This document shows, piece by piece, positions 1 through 12,481 of a stretch of 64,000 bases of DNA. This DNA comes from Lineus longissimus (taxonomy: Eukaryota > Nemertea > Pilidiophora > Heteronemertea > Lineidae). The stretch's first letter is position 1. Every line of letters begins with the position of its first letter. The notes under the pieces were generated by a model. That model was given only the letters and a program-made list of their open reading frames with translations. It was not told the origin of the DNA and did not search any database. The stretch lies in the NCBI RefSeq assembly GCF_910592395.1, contig NC_088316.1, forward strand, positions 2,482,001-2,546,000. Direction: 5' to 3'. Both the position numbers and the translations under genes were made by a program.

Positions 1-255
1 ATGGGGAAACCTTTCTCAAATCTGATGAAAGGGTAAAATTTTCTTACTATTTTATTTCTTGCCTTTTAAAATAAGCTAAAACATAAGCCGATGTAAGCTA
101 TGTATAATTTTCCAAAGTTATTCCGAATAATACTGAAATAATTGACATGTCGCTAAATCCATTATTTCAGACTTTATTCTTAATGATAGCCTTTAACACT
201 ATAGTAAGGGACGATTCATATTCCTACGTCTGTGGGGAGGTTAGCAATACATTTG

Positions 256-330
256 AATAGGCGAAACAGGAATAGGCGAAACAGGAATAGGCGGAACAGG
301 AATAGGCGGAACAGGAATAGGCGAAACAGG
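256..330. repeat. Tandem repeat, 15-bp unit, 5 copies
   Basis: Five consecutive copies of AATAGGCGAAACAGG, two of them with GGCGGAACAGG. The flanks are not repeated. Confidence 0.95.
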
Positions 331-1313
331 AATACACCGTCTAAAGGTAGACCAGCTAAAGCTTTGAACTGAATTGGTGGGCAAGTGCCAATACCTCATG
401 GACAATTATGCAAGGGGATACTTCCCTGTCTGATATATTGGAAATTTTGAACAAGGATAACACAGCGAAGACCAGGATGGCATTCTAGAATTGACCAACT
501 CAGCCCAAGTTCATGTAATTTAATTCTTGTCCTTTGAGCTAATTAACAAATTACATATTTACATGGAGGGTAGTAATCAAGAAGTTTTAATGAAAGACTT
601 ATTTTCCAACACACCACCACAAACAATATAAAATCTTGTAATCTCATCTTGGTAAGGGTAGCAAAGTAATTAAGGCCCTTATTCTAGGGATAAAGGATCT
701 TCTAAAGCTCTTCAATAAGCATGACTTTAGGGTGGAAACAATTGGCATATAGATCTTCAGCATTTAAGACTAAGTAGGTAATTTATGGCTCCTTCCAGTC
801 ATTTCCAATTAATTTTAAAGGGCCTTAACGTGTGTACCTTGGGACCCATGCTAGGGTTGTCATAAGGTACAAGGGAAGAAAAAAAAAGGAAATTTGACAA
901 AATTTGTTGCAAAAATGTCGTGACATAAGTATTTCGTGCAAACTCTATATTTACCCTCAGGTCCATCTGTATGATTAATGAGGTTAACAAGGGCATATAA
1001 TTGGCATAATTAGTGATCTAGATACTTTTTGTAATTATCTCTGTTTGGATAGCGTTGTTGTCATTGCTACCAATCAGTCAACTGGGCCATTTGGATGGAG
1101 ACCTAACCTTGAGGCAATATATCCAACCACTAAATGGTACAAAGCAGTGCTCTCATAAGAAGCAGCATCTGTTTTTAAGGCACCACCTTAGTCACAGAAG
1201 AAGAAAAATGGGCAAGAAAAGATTAAGACATAGGCCGAGTCTGAACCAGTTGAAGAGAATAATATTCTGAAAAACAATTGTGTAACGGTACTTTTTTACC
1301 TATTTATGCCATT

Positions 1314-1440
1314 TTGTGTACCTTTTTTTCCGGTACCTTTTTTTCCGGTACCTTTACTTCCAGTACTTTTATTTCCTGTACTTTTATTTCCTGTACCTTT
1401 ATTTCCGTACCTTTTTTTCCTGTACCTTTTTTACCGTATA
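1314..1440. repeat. Degenerate tandem repeat, unit about 15-16 bp
   Basis: About eight diverged copies of a pyrimidine-rich unit such as GTACCTTTTTTTCCG. The short plus-strand frames rich in Phe, Tyr and Thr here come from this repeat. Confidence 0.85.
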
Positions 1441-3512
1441 CCGTGTGCACCAGGTCGCTTCAGTGAGTCTCTGTAGACCAATTCAAAGGGCAAGGCAAGG
1501 CAAAGTGATTTGCAGATCCCATTACATCTCGGCACCTTCATTGATGTACAAGGTCTTTAAGTGGTCAGTCGAATGATCATGTCTGAGTTACACAGGAGTA
1601 ATACAACTGCCACAACTGTCATGACACAAGATAATGATATGAGACTAGCTAGCAGTCTCATACCTCAGACAATGATATCCACTTCTCAAAATCAAGTATC
1701 TATGACCTGATTTGTTCGGGTGCAGTCTTGCGTGGAAATGACGGTCCAAGGGTTCACGGCATTGTTTGCATGTACTTGACCACCATTATATTATGGAGGA
1801 GACGGGATCCCTCCTGTGCCATTGGACGGACTTGAGGTGAAAATATGGCGTGTACACGATATACTGCACAGCATTCGAGGCATGTATTGTTAACAAAAGA
1901 CAAGAAGAGAAGTTCTTAAGCGCTTTGGGACAGTCTAGTTGCACAGTTCAAAGCGCTCTATAAGAATTTACATTTCCTGATTAAAAGCCAATACAATGAG
2001 ATTTAATCCTTTTAATCAATGGTCAGGTGAGAAATTGCTTGGGCAAATATGAAATTGTAGGTCCTGGGCAACCTTTGTTTGGCCACTGAACTCCGAGGTT
2101 TGTTTTCAGTTTGCCACCCGCACTAATATCTCAACCACAGAAACATCAAAACCAAAATATGCCAAGAAATTCCGGGCAAGTCCAAGAAAACAAATTTTAA
2201 CACAAAATCACAATCGTTTATAGAACCAAGTTAAACTTCCTATTTTTAAATCCACTTATTTAAGGGGTTTTAATAATGATATCATAAATGTTATTTCTAA
2301 ATTGCTTACTTTAACTTTTTGTAGAACCCCAATTAGTGATCCATTTTCAACTCCACACCTCATCACGCAATCCCATAAAAAGTTTTCAAAAGTATTATAA
2401 AAAGTTACTTTGAAGTCAACAGAAGTGGACAAAGCTAATAAAGTGTACTGTGTAAGGTTATGTTGTTCTGTTTAAGCAAGATTTTCAGCCCAATTTCCCC
2501 CTTATAATTCTTATAACACCTTTTCACCTAAGATTTGGTCTTTTAGCAGCAGAGCCTAAGTGCATGCCTACAGGCAATGGCCCTTCCCTGTTTTGGTTCG
2601 AGAACGGAGACAAGACCACAATTGATTTTTTAAACCTTTTAGCAGTTAAATTGTCAATGTTTGACCGCGACGCATCAAAGAATGCGTCAAGTAGTGAAAC
2701 TGAACTTCGGATATGATATACGGGTTAGTCTTGCGAGTAACTGGTGTGATTTAAATTGGTGATTGACCACGGAAATATTTTTTTAATCGACAAATTAGAC
2801 AGACTTTGATATTTCCACTCTTTTCAGCCAACTGGCAGAAAAAACTCAAAACACGCCCCCTATTACCCAATTAGCAAAATTCGAAATTAATTTTTTCATC
2901 AAATAATTTCTTTATATCTGTAGACTTGCCACAGCAAATATTTTTTCAATACCTCTCCAAATATGTACTTGAGAGTAAAAAACATGCACTCGTCTAATAG
3001 ATAGGCCTTGACCCTCCAACCTATGAATATTCATTAGTAGTCTTGTCTCAACAGCTATACACCTGGAACAAGTTGCTTTTTTTCACGTTTTTTTTCAAGT
3101 CTGCAGGAGATATTTGGAACTGTTCACTGGTTATGTGTGTGTGACCATTCAGGACAGCAAACGCTTTGCGACTTCAAAGTAGGGAGCCCACCCCTTTGAC
3201 AGAATATGCAAATATAAACATGCTTCTTTTACTAGCAGTACTCATAAAGAACAATGTGCTTTTTGACCCTTATAAATAGTACAGAATAAAACAAATGTCC
3301 CAATGGGTCCAATATGCCTGGTTGCACTGAAATGTGGTGTCCCTCCCATGTTGTGACAATGTCTTTCAGCCTTCCTCAAAATACTTGTAGTTACAATATA
3401 TGGGCATTGAGAGTCAGTCAGGCCATGTTTCGAGATATGGCAGTCCCTTATTTATGTTCACGTTCCACGCCTCATAAAAATAAAGGGTTAAATCAAGCAG
3501 GGGGTCATCAAA

Positions 3513-3735
3513 TGTGACTCGCTCTACCAAAACTAGGCGCTTGTCGCATCTGAACTCGACAGGTTGATACGGACTTGTTGTTCATTTCCCTATTGTAGAC
3601 CTTTTGTGAAATCTATTACAAACTGATTTGGTCACATTTCACAAAAGGTCTACAATAGGGAAATGAACAACAAGTCCGTATCAACCTGTCAAGTTCAGAT
3701 GCGACAAGCGCCTAGTTTTGGGAGAGCGGGTCACA
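3513..3735. mobile_element. Foldback (hairpin) MITE, copy 1
   Basis: The 223-bp element starts TGTGACTCGCTC and ends GAGCGGGTCACA. Arms of about 100 bp are near-perfect reverse complements around a loop of about 22 bases. The flanks AA on both sides would fit a 2-bp target duplication. A second 223-bp copy at 26250 differs at only a few positions, so the family moved recently. There is no coding capacity, so it must be non-autonomous. The superfamily is not identified. Confidence 0.9.
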
Positions 3736-6700
3736 AATACATTTTGGGTTCTGAAATACATCCACACTTTTAAGGTAATGACCATTATTTTACACATGAC
3801 AGACCTGTTAACTAGTCTCTATTGGCATTCACACTAGGTATTCAGAAGAGGTGCAGGGAGGTGTCTTGTAATCATGGGAGGAGGTTGAGAATGGAAGTGG
3901 TTCCCCCTATGATCAGTCAGACAAAATGAATTACCTCTCAATTAAAAGACACTTATCAAGGTGATATTTGTACATTTTCAACAGGTTAGACTGATTGGAG
4001 GTGTCTCATTAAGATCTCGAGAGCAGGGCAGGGGGTCAAGTGGTCAACGCCATCACCTAAAGTGTATTTATCAAAGTCATAACATGTTTAGGAGCAGATT
4101 TCTGACTTTTATTCTGTCATTTTTAGGCCTATAGCTAGCCTTTTGTCATGGGGAGGGCAAAACACCTTATTTGCCCTTGGCCTTGATCACCAAATACGAA
4201 CAGCTCCCCCTTTAAGGAGCACCAAACAGTTGACCTGAAATAAGGTCATTAACAGGCTGTAACACACGATAATTAAAGGCCTGTAACACAGCATAAGACT
4301 TGTATCACTCTAGTTTAGTCAGTCGGTCAAGATCAAATATGGAATTCTAAATACTTATGAAATGACCACCCCCTCGAATTCAATATTTGCTTATCTCGTA
4401 TAGCTTGAGTATACATTGCGTCACACTGTGCAATAACAGATTATTAAACTTAACTTTTAGGCTTAACTTAATGAAATTCTAAACTTATTAATTCGCAATG
4501 TCGAAATACACTAATCTGTATTTGATATCAATTTAATTCAATGACAGATACTAAGCTTTGGCGGATAAAGCTTAAAATGATATTGGTCTGATATTACCAG
4601 TCTTTCAATGGGGGTGAGACTCTGATTAAGCATTAGAGTTTACTCCATGCACTAAATGTGGAAGGTCCCCCGAGTCTAAGGCCCTAGTCCAAGGCCTCTG
4701 GTACAAGTAACAGAGTTGGGAGTATGAAGAGTACAGATTTAATTGACACTAAATGCCATTCAAAAAAGTTGATTATATGGTAAAGTGAAGCTATTTGTAC
4801 TCCAGTTCGCAACATAAACTAGCACAATATCCCACCAAAAATCATGTGGGCCTACGAAATGCAAAATAAAACCATTAAAAAGTTACTTCAGTGCATTCAA
4901 ATGGCCTGAAGGGGATAGTAGCTTTTGCATCTAAACTCTTCAAATGCTGTGATAGCCACCAACTCTGGTATGCCATTGTCGTGAAGGACAAACAGCAGAA
5001 ACAGCAAACCCCATTGGGCACCTTCAGGAAGAGATTCATGAATGGCATTCCATCTTCAGTGATATCTGATGAGATAATTGGAAGACCCTTTTTGTGCCCT
5101 CGTGTGATGATCTAGACCCTTCCGCCTGACGCAACAACCATGCAGACCTTCCTGACCCTTCCGCATGACGCAACAAGTGCAAACAACTTCTTTTTCATCA
5201 AGATAAAAGAGCTCTTCAATGTTTATTGTGCTATCAAATTACAAACGAGTAAATCTGAATTGAAATCCGTTTTCGATAGACGTACTTCAACTTTTCACCT
5301 CATTGTGTGTGGAGTGAATCACAATAGGATCTCCCCTCTCAGACCTTGTAGACCACAGTTGAGCCAATTAGGCTGACACTACCAGGCGGACATGCATGCA
5401 CGCTTCTGCTCTTGGGGTATTTAGAGCCATGCAGATTTTCAAGTAATCTAGAAAGCACAGAATCCTCAGGAACCCAATAAGAAATTAGGATGTTCAATAG
5501 TGCAGCCTGCTTTCCCCTTTTGCAAGCCCTCCTGTCAGAAATGTAATGGTTTCATCTGTAAAAATACGATGAGAGGCCAAGCTAAACAGCCTCAACCAAT
5601 CAAGGTTCTTTTTGCAGTGTCATCGTTTCTTGCAAGCAAGTTGAGGAGCATGTGAATGACCCTATTGCTTAAGGATGACTGAATCACTGAAAGCTTCTTC
5701 AAGCCAAAAATGCAGACATGAATTTACCATTAAAGGTTAATTTTGGCATGCAAATTGCTCAGACCCACAAGCAGGACACTTACACACCAGGAAATTATTA
5801 GGCCTATTCGGTACATAGGTGAAATAATTGCCATGTCCTGGTAAAATTAGCAGGATAATAAGAGAAATTCAACACAGATCTTCAATTCCAGCAAAGCACA
5901 CAAATTGCAATTCTTGTTTCAAAGGCTTGCATTCAGTTGAGGGCCTTTGAACCGTATATTGGTCAATGTCGGAGGCCTTGTAGTGGCCAATAGATAATTT
6001 TCAAATTATCTGCTCAGCCATTGACATACAGACCTTCTTCTTTTCGATTGCCAGAGATTTGAGAGCAGGGAAACATGACACAGACATAATATTGAACTAG
6101 CCATGGTCTTCAAATAAAGTCAAGTTTGTCAACATTCGTGAGAGTTTCAAATCATAAACTTGAATGACTTCAATCTTTCAAGGTGTTTCAAAAGATTTAG
6201 AATTTCTTGTAGAAAGATTCAAATCCGGTTGCGGACATTTTACAATTATTCTCATGTTTGAAGAAAAAGCAGGTCTGTTGATCCCCATGACTAGACTAGA
6301 ACTTGTGTTTCTATTTCAATCCGCGATTTAACACAAGAATTCAGTTGCATTTAGGCATCCAGAACTAGAAAAGGCTCAGATCTACCACTGTGCAACTTCA
6401 GCAAACAATTTTTAAGCCATATGAAAGACCAGGGTTCATCCCAACATGGGCCAGTTTCTTATAGTAGCCTTTTGGTCTGATCACTTAGCTTGTGTTTTGT
6501 TACTGTGTGCCAGGTGGTACCATGTCCCCAAAAAGCAGTTTCCTTTGCAAAATATTAGCTTTCAGTTCAATCATGGCGAGGGAAATCCTTTCATAAAAAA
6601 CATGTTCCACCACACAAGAACCAAGAAGGTGATCTTCAACTAAACTGGTTTAGCTGAAGTAAAAACTGCTTTAGACTTTTGAAGTCAAGTGGTAGTAACA

Positions 6701-6898
6701 CAATGATGAAAAAATGTTCATCCACTCTTTGCTTTCTACTGGTCAGGCAAACACTTCAGATTCCTGTTCCATTGACACATTTGAAGGAGGCCCCAGGGTA
6801 AAGAAACTGGCTAAGCCTTTTCAAGGGAACTTCATACTTGAAAACATTTTGGAGTATGTGTACCAAAATGGCCAAAGCCTGCTGCATGTCATCCCTCA

Positions 6899-7051
6899 CA
6901 GTCAGGGGCAACTGGGTGTTGCTTTTCTTTAGCAGGGCAGCAGTTCCCTGACAGTCAGGGGCAACTGGGTGTTGCTTTTCTTTAGCAGGGCAGCAGTACC
7001 CTGACAGTCAGGGGCAACTTGGTGTTGCCTTTCTTAAGCAGGGCAGCAGTG
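6899..7051. repeat. Tandem repeat, 53-bp unit, 3 copies
   Basis: Copies start at 6899, 6952 and 7005 (CAGTCAGGGGCAACTGGGTG, then a TTGCTTTTCTTTAGCAGGGC segment). The third copy is more diverged and shorter. Confidence 0.9.
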
Positions 7052-10004
7052 CTGAGAAAATATGTAGAAAACTCCAAGGTTTTGAACAGATTAGTGAGAG
7101 TTAAGCGACCTAAAGTCACAACTTAAACAAATGTCCTTCCTCTTGTCAGGGATTCAGAAGTCATTTAAGTGTTTTCCAAGTAGATTAGGAAACAAAGGGT
7201 TAAGAGGGGGATATCCTAACCTTGACCATGGTGACCAAAATCTCCAGGTAAACAGTTATGTCAAGTCAGAAAACAATATGAGGTGACTTAACAAATGTTG
7301 ATGCAAGTCATTTCCTGAGACAATGCTCTGGCTCAACCTGAATGACAAGATATTGAATGTTTAGCCAATCTAGGGTTGATCTTATGCAAATTACGAAATA
7401 CCGCATGGTAAACTTTCTGTCATGGACATGGGAATTGAGCAGGCTTGCTCTTAAAATCTTGTTGACTTTGGTTTGAAGTGTCCTTTGTGTTCTTCATTAG
7501 CCCTGTCCTCAAGTAGGGGATAGTTTACCCAAAGGTACATGCATTTGGGTACACATGGAAAGGACTTGCATGCTCATTGATTTTGCAAGCAAAACATTTT
7601 CTACTTCAGGAAATGGTTACAGAATGCTTTGACGCTTTATTTTTACTTGCCAAGGCTTTCTATTTAACAGGACCTGGGCTTGAAACAACAAGATGGCAAA
7701 CCCATTATACCTTTGGGGAAAATCAAGCCCAGGAAATCCTAAACACGTATGGGTGATTGCAATTCTTTATAAACAGGATAGAACTTCGAAGATTTCAAGC
7801 TTATGCCTGTAAAGTTACCCAAGAATACACCCAACCAGGACACATTCTAGCTAAGGCCTGAAAGTTACGAAAAGGTATGCAACTTAACATAAAACTTATA
7901 CAATACGGTCAAAGTGACTGTCTGGTTAGGTGCTAAAATCTAGTCTTGAAAACTGATTTGATGCCTTTCTAAGTTCTGAGTATATAGTCAGATATCAAAC
8001 AACTCCCTCCTCTTCACCAGGTCTGGTGTGAAGATTGACAAGGCCAATAAACCAAGGTGAAACATTGAACTCTCAAAATAGAACAAATGGTAATCTTGTG
8101 AACTCATATCTGTATTTTACACTTGAGGTACAGCAAGCCTCGCATAATGACACGAAAAGAGTTTCATGCAATGAATAACATAGGTCAGGGTCATAAAAAT
8201 ACCTAGACACACTTTTTAATTGCGACCCAATTGAGGTGTAATTATGCTATTAAAGAGACACTATCAAATGTCCATCTGCAATGTTTCTTTATCTCAGAGA
8301 GCATGAGAGGTTGATTTTTGTTTCTCTTCTTAATGTGATTATAAAGACCTGACCTTAAATAAGAAAGAAATAAGAAGCAGTGATTGTTATACTGCATCTG
8401 ACTGTAAAATTGGCATACACTGTGCAAGCAGTGTTAATGTTTCTGGTTTCCACCATAAAAAGATACCTCCATAGATAAGACAACATCTTTAACTCAACTG
8501 GATAGCCATGTTATTCATAGATTGTACAACTAAAAATATTTTTTTAAATGTATACAACTTTGAGACGAGTTTGTTACGATTTCGTGTGAAATCCAACATC
8601 CGGATGTGATTTCTTCAACATGATTCTCAACCAGCCAGTATAAAGTATAATTCCTACTATCCCATCTGATCTTTACAAAGAGTTGCAGCTATGAGCTACA
8701 AACGTTATAAAGAGGAGATGCTTGTTGAAGATGGTATCCATTAGCTCAAATGGTTCATCCCATTATTTGAGGAAGGATTAATCAAATTGTCTGATGGATT
8801 TATTGCTTGTGCATAGAATCATAGAGATCCATATCAGTGAAATCTCAAAGTGAAATCTAAACCGCGGATCCATATCAGTGATATCTCAAAGCAAAATCTC
8901 AACCGGGGACCACCCTTATCTTGAAACTTTCTCAAAGGGACAATGGTCCTGATGGTGGGAGTCCCTGTGTGACGATACAGGTGGTCCAGCGAGAACGCCT
9001 GCAGGGAAAATACCCCACGCGACATCACTTCTACAACAAAGAGGCTGATTGAAATCAAGGGATATTGTGACCGGTGTTGACCACTGGGGCCATCCCGTGC
9101 TCATTAGGGAAAACATTTTTTAGGTTTTGGACAGATCTCATTATCACCTCAGCAGGAACCTTAAACATTCTAATGATTATCTAATGAGTACATTGCACCC
9201 GGTTACAACATCATCCAAGAACATCGAAATGGGGAGGAGCTATTAGGATGCTGACCGACAGCTTTTTTGTGCCCTCTAAAAACATTTTTGTCGTTTTCGT
9301 CTAGACAGTCAATGCAACACATTCCAAGGTTTTGTACTCGATGCCACATCAGGTACCTTCAGCTTTTTAAACCAGCAGTCAATTAAAACACTGATTATTG
9401 TTGAGATTTTATTCTGTTTTTTTAAAGTTTGAAATCTTTTGATGTAGGCCTTAGGATTTCACAAGCAATTGGACACATATTTGGTAAAAATAGACACACA
9501 AACTTGATTAAAAGGGACTTATTAGGTAGATATGATAAGCTTTAGAATAGTTGAGGGAAATAATTACATTACATGCTGCTTTGAAACAGATAGCAAAATA
9601 AAGTAGGGTAGTAAATACTAATTTCGGAACGTGGTTCGGTGCTATAATCATCTTTTGTATTTGTGCAGGATTCACATGTAATTGTAGGTCTTTGTTTGAT
9701 GTTTGAAGTAGCCATGATTTCGAGTGGAAAGAAGAGAAAGCAATAGATAATTTTCCAGATAATTATCAAGTCATTCATTAACAAAGGACAACCCACAGGC
9801 CATCCGGTGAACTTATCTGTTTTTCTCGCTAAATTTGGTCTGAACATGGTAGGAGGGCGTGTTTCTAGACAATGGTGTATCCTGCAATTTTAGTGCTAAA
9901 AATTGTCAAGGATCATTAACTTTTTGGAATGTTTTTACAATACAGGTTCGACAATAATTTTGCAAAAGGGCAGAGGTTACGTTGACACTTTATACATGAA
10001 AATA

Positions 10005-10164
10005 CAGTAGAACCTCCCTTAGCGGACACCTCTCTATTAAGGACACTAGTTTTGGTCCCAAATTGGTTCTTTCCATTCAATTTGACCTCTCTAATCAGGA
10101 CACCTCTCTAGTAAGGACAACACTTGTCAGTCCCAAGGGTGTCCTTAGTAGAGAGGTTCTACTG
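10005..10164. mobile_element. Pogo-like MITE with TA target duplication
   Basis: The 160-bp element starts CAGTAGAACCTC and ends GAGAGGTTCTACTG, flanked on both sides by TA. Inner copies of GGACACCTCTCTA-like motifs recur on both strands. CAGT termini with a TA duplication are typical of pogo/Tigger-type Tc1-mariner derivatives. The superfamily assignment is inferred from the ends. It is too short to code. Confidence 0.8.
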
Positions 10165-12481
10165 TACTTACGACATCACTTTGGAGTGGAGTGAACAATG
10201 AATTTTTTGGGCATATTCTCATAAAACGAAGGTTCTTGCTACATGATGAATAAGGGTATGCGACAATTTTCAAATAATTAGGTCAAGAAAGAAATATAAT
10301 ACCATGATGTACAATGTATGTTTTATAGAAATGGTTTACAAACATTGCGGTGGTGTCCTTCGCATAAAATACCAACAATTATTATATGATTGGCTCCTAC
10401 AAACATGATGAACAAAACTAGAAATTAGTCTGACTGTCTCTCATTCAGGTTTATATACTAGATGTGCCAAAAACTGCTCATGCTTGCCATTTTAAGATAT
10501 ATAAGCAGTCATGTTTTAAGTATAAGCAAAAACTCATTAGGCCTACTTCAAATAAGGCATAGTGTGTTCACAAGAGTAGGTCATTTTGGTAACATGTCCC
10601 TGGCAGACCACCCCTTCCCCTGGCCGTCGCAACCACCCAGGATAACCTCGAAGAAAAATGGGCAAATGCCAGTTGACTGAAGGAGACCTTCTTCAAATGA
10701 GATGTATAATGGGTGGAAGTGGCTGGATTCTCTATCGGACTACACCACTGAGATGGTCAGCGGTCACTGAAATGATCTCCACCAAATTGGTGGTCTTCAT
10801 AACAAGGCCGGTATCGAATGGTAAATGACCATTTGCACTGAGAATTAACTTGGACTAAAGGTCATGGCTTGAGTCAAAACAACCCATGGTTAACTACCTT
10901 AATTAGTTAACCCATTTCTGAGTAATTAGCCTATCCCATTTCTGGCAATATTTACAGCTAATGTGCAAGCGCTTTGAGTTTATGATGCAGGGTGGGCTTA
11001 CATACACTGTGCAAGCAGAGTATGTTTCAAGTTTTCAATACAAGATATACTTCAGCCGGTGTACTAACATTCTTCATTTTAAAGTCACCATCATCATCAC
11101 TATCTAACATATCGAAAGTAGCCAATGTGATTATCAAGTATCTTATACCTCCCTACCTCTATTTCAACTGTATCAAACTAAAACACAGTCAACTAAACTT
11201 ATCATACATGTAGCTTGGCCTAATAAGATTTGGGTGGTGGGCAATTTTACCCCCAAGGACCAATTTTTACCCCATTTTACGGGTGAGTTTTTGACACGGA
11301 TTTCACTTCTATTCAGGGTCTATCAAAGCGTATAAAAATCAATTAGATGATTGTTGATGTAAGGTGGAGACTCCAGAATCTCGAGTTACCAGATACCCAT
11401 AAACAAACCTATCTTCCTTCAGTACTGGTTATTCAATTACCCCAAATCGCCAAGTAGGCTACAATAGTAAAAACATGTAGACCAATCATTGTGATCATAC
11501 ACCAAAATACATTTTGTCATTACTAGAAATTGCATAGGCCTCAATACACAACATGCCTATGGTAAGAGAACACCGTTGTGATAATTCAAAAATTACAATT
11601 ATTAGACAGATCATTTTGCCACCCACCAAATCAAAACCAAATCAGATCAAACGGGATGGGACACAGTCATGATGGTAGGTTTAATGAGATTAATTGAATA
11701 ACCTTCGAATAATTGAAACATATCAAACAAATCTCGGATTCAAAATTAAACCCATGAAATGATATGAAATGACACTAAAGAAACTTATCACCTAAATTGG
11801 GAAATAAAGGTAAAACTATTGCAGATTTAAATGGATTACCTCAAAGATATAGAGATTTTCCAAGTCTTAAAATAGTCTTACAATCATGATCAAAGCATAC
11901 AATTAAAACAATGTCTAATCCGACAGATAATCCAACACATTTGTAAACGAAAGAAACAAGTACCAACTCAAGTTATATTTTGTGTCCACCGAAACTTGGC
12001 TTGATTACGACTACACTTTTGAACAACATTGCAAACAGATTTAGTGTCAACTAATGATGAAATGGAATATAATAAGTCGAAAATGGCCGATTTTTGTTCT
12101 GAGAATATAAAAGATCATTAGTCACAATCCATGCTTTTAGATACCGGTACTCACAAAGATATAGCATATGAAAACATTTCACGAATTTCAGCAAACAGCT
12201 ATTCTGACATTGAAATAAATCTGCTGACATTTGAAATTTGGGATTGAACCCACCATCCATTCTATGTTAGGAAGTTGTGCAAGACTTTCTAATCCTTTAC
12301 TTCTTGAATTTTATATCAATAATACAATGTCATTAATTGGCCCAGCAAAAGATATCATCACTGCAAAGTACTGTGGATGTTTTTAAATCAGAGAACTTTC
12401 ACGTTCAAAACATGAAAACTTTGACACTCAAGAGGTAAAGGATCTAAAATGAGACGAAAAGCAAATGAGAATTGGTCCTAC

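Larger units (their letters stand above)
1..12481 (-). other. First intron of the FREM2-like gene, incomplete
   Basis: From the donor at 12481/12480 to the left edge I found no continuation of the FREM reading frame on the minus strand, so the intron exceeds 12.4 kb. It is A/T-rich with many stops in all frames. Apart from the tandem repeats at 256, 1314 and 6899, the hairpin at 3513 and the pogo-like MITE at 10005, all listed separately, I see no genes. Small open frames here (for example around 4891-5376 and 6714-6932) have no recognisable domain. Confidence 0.6.
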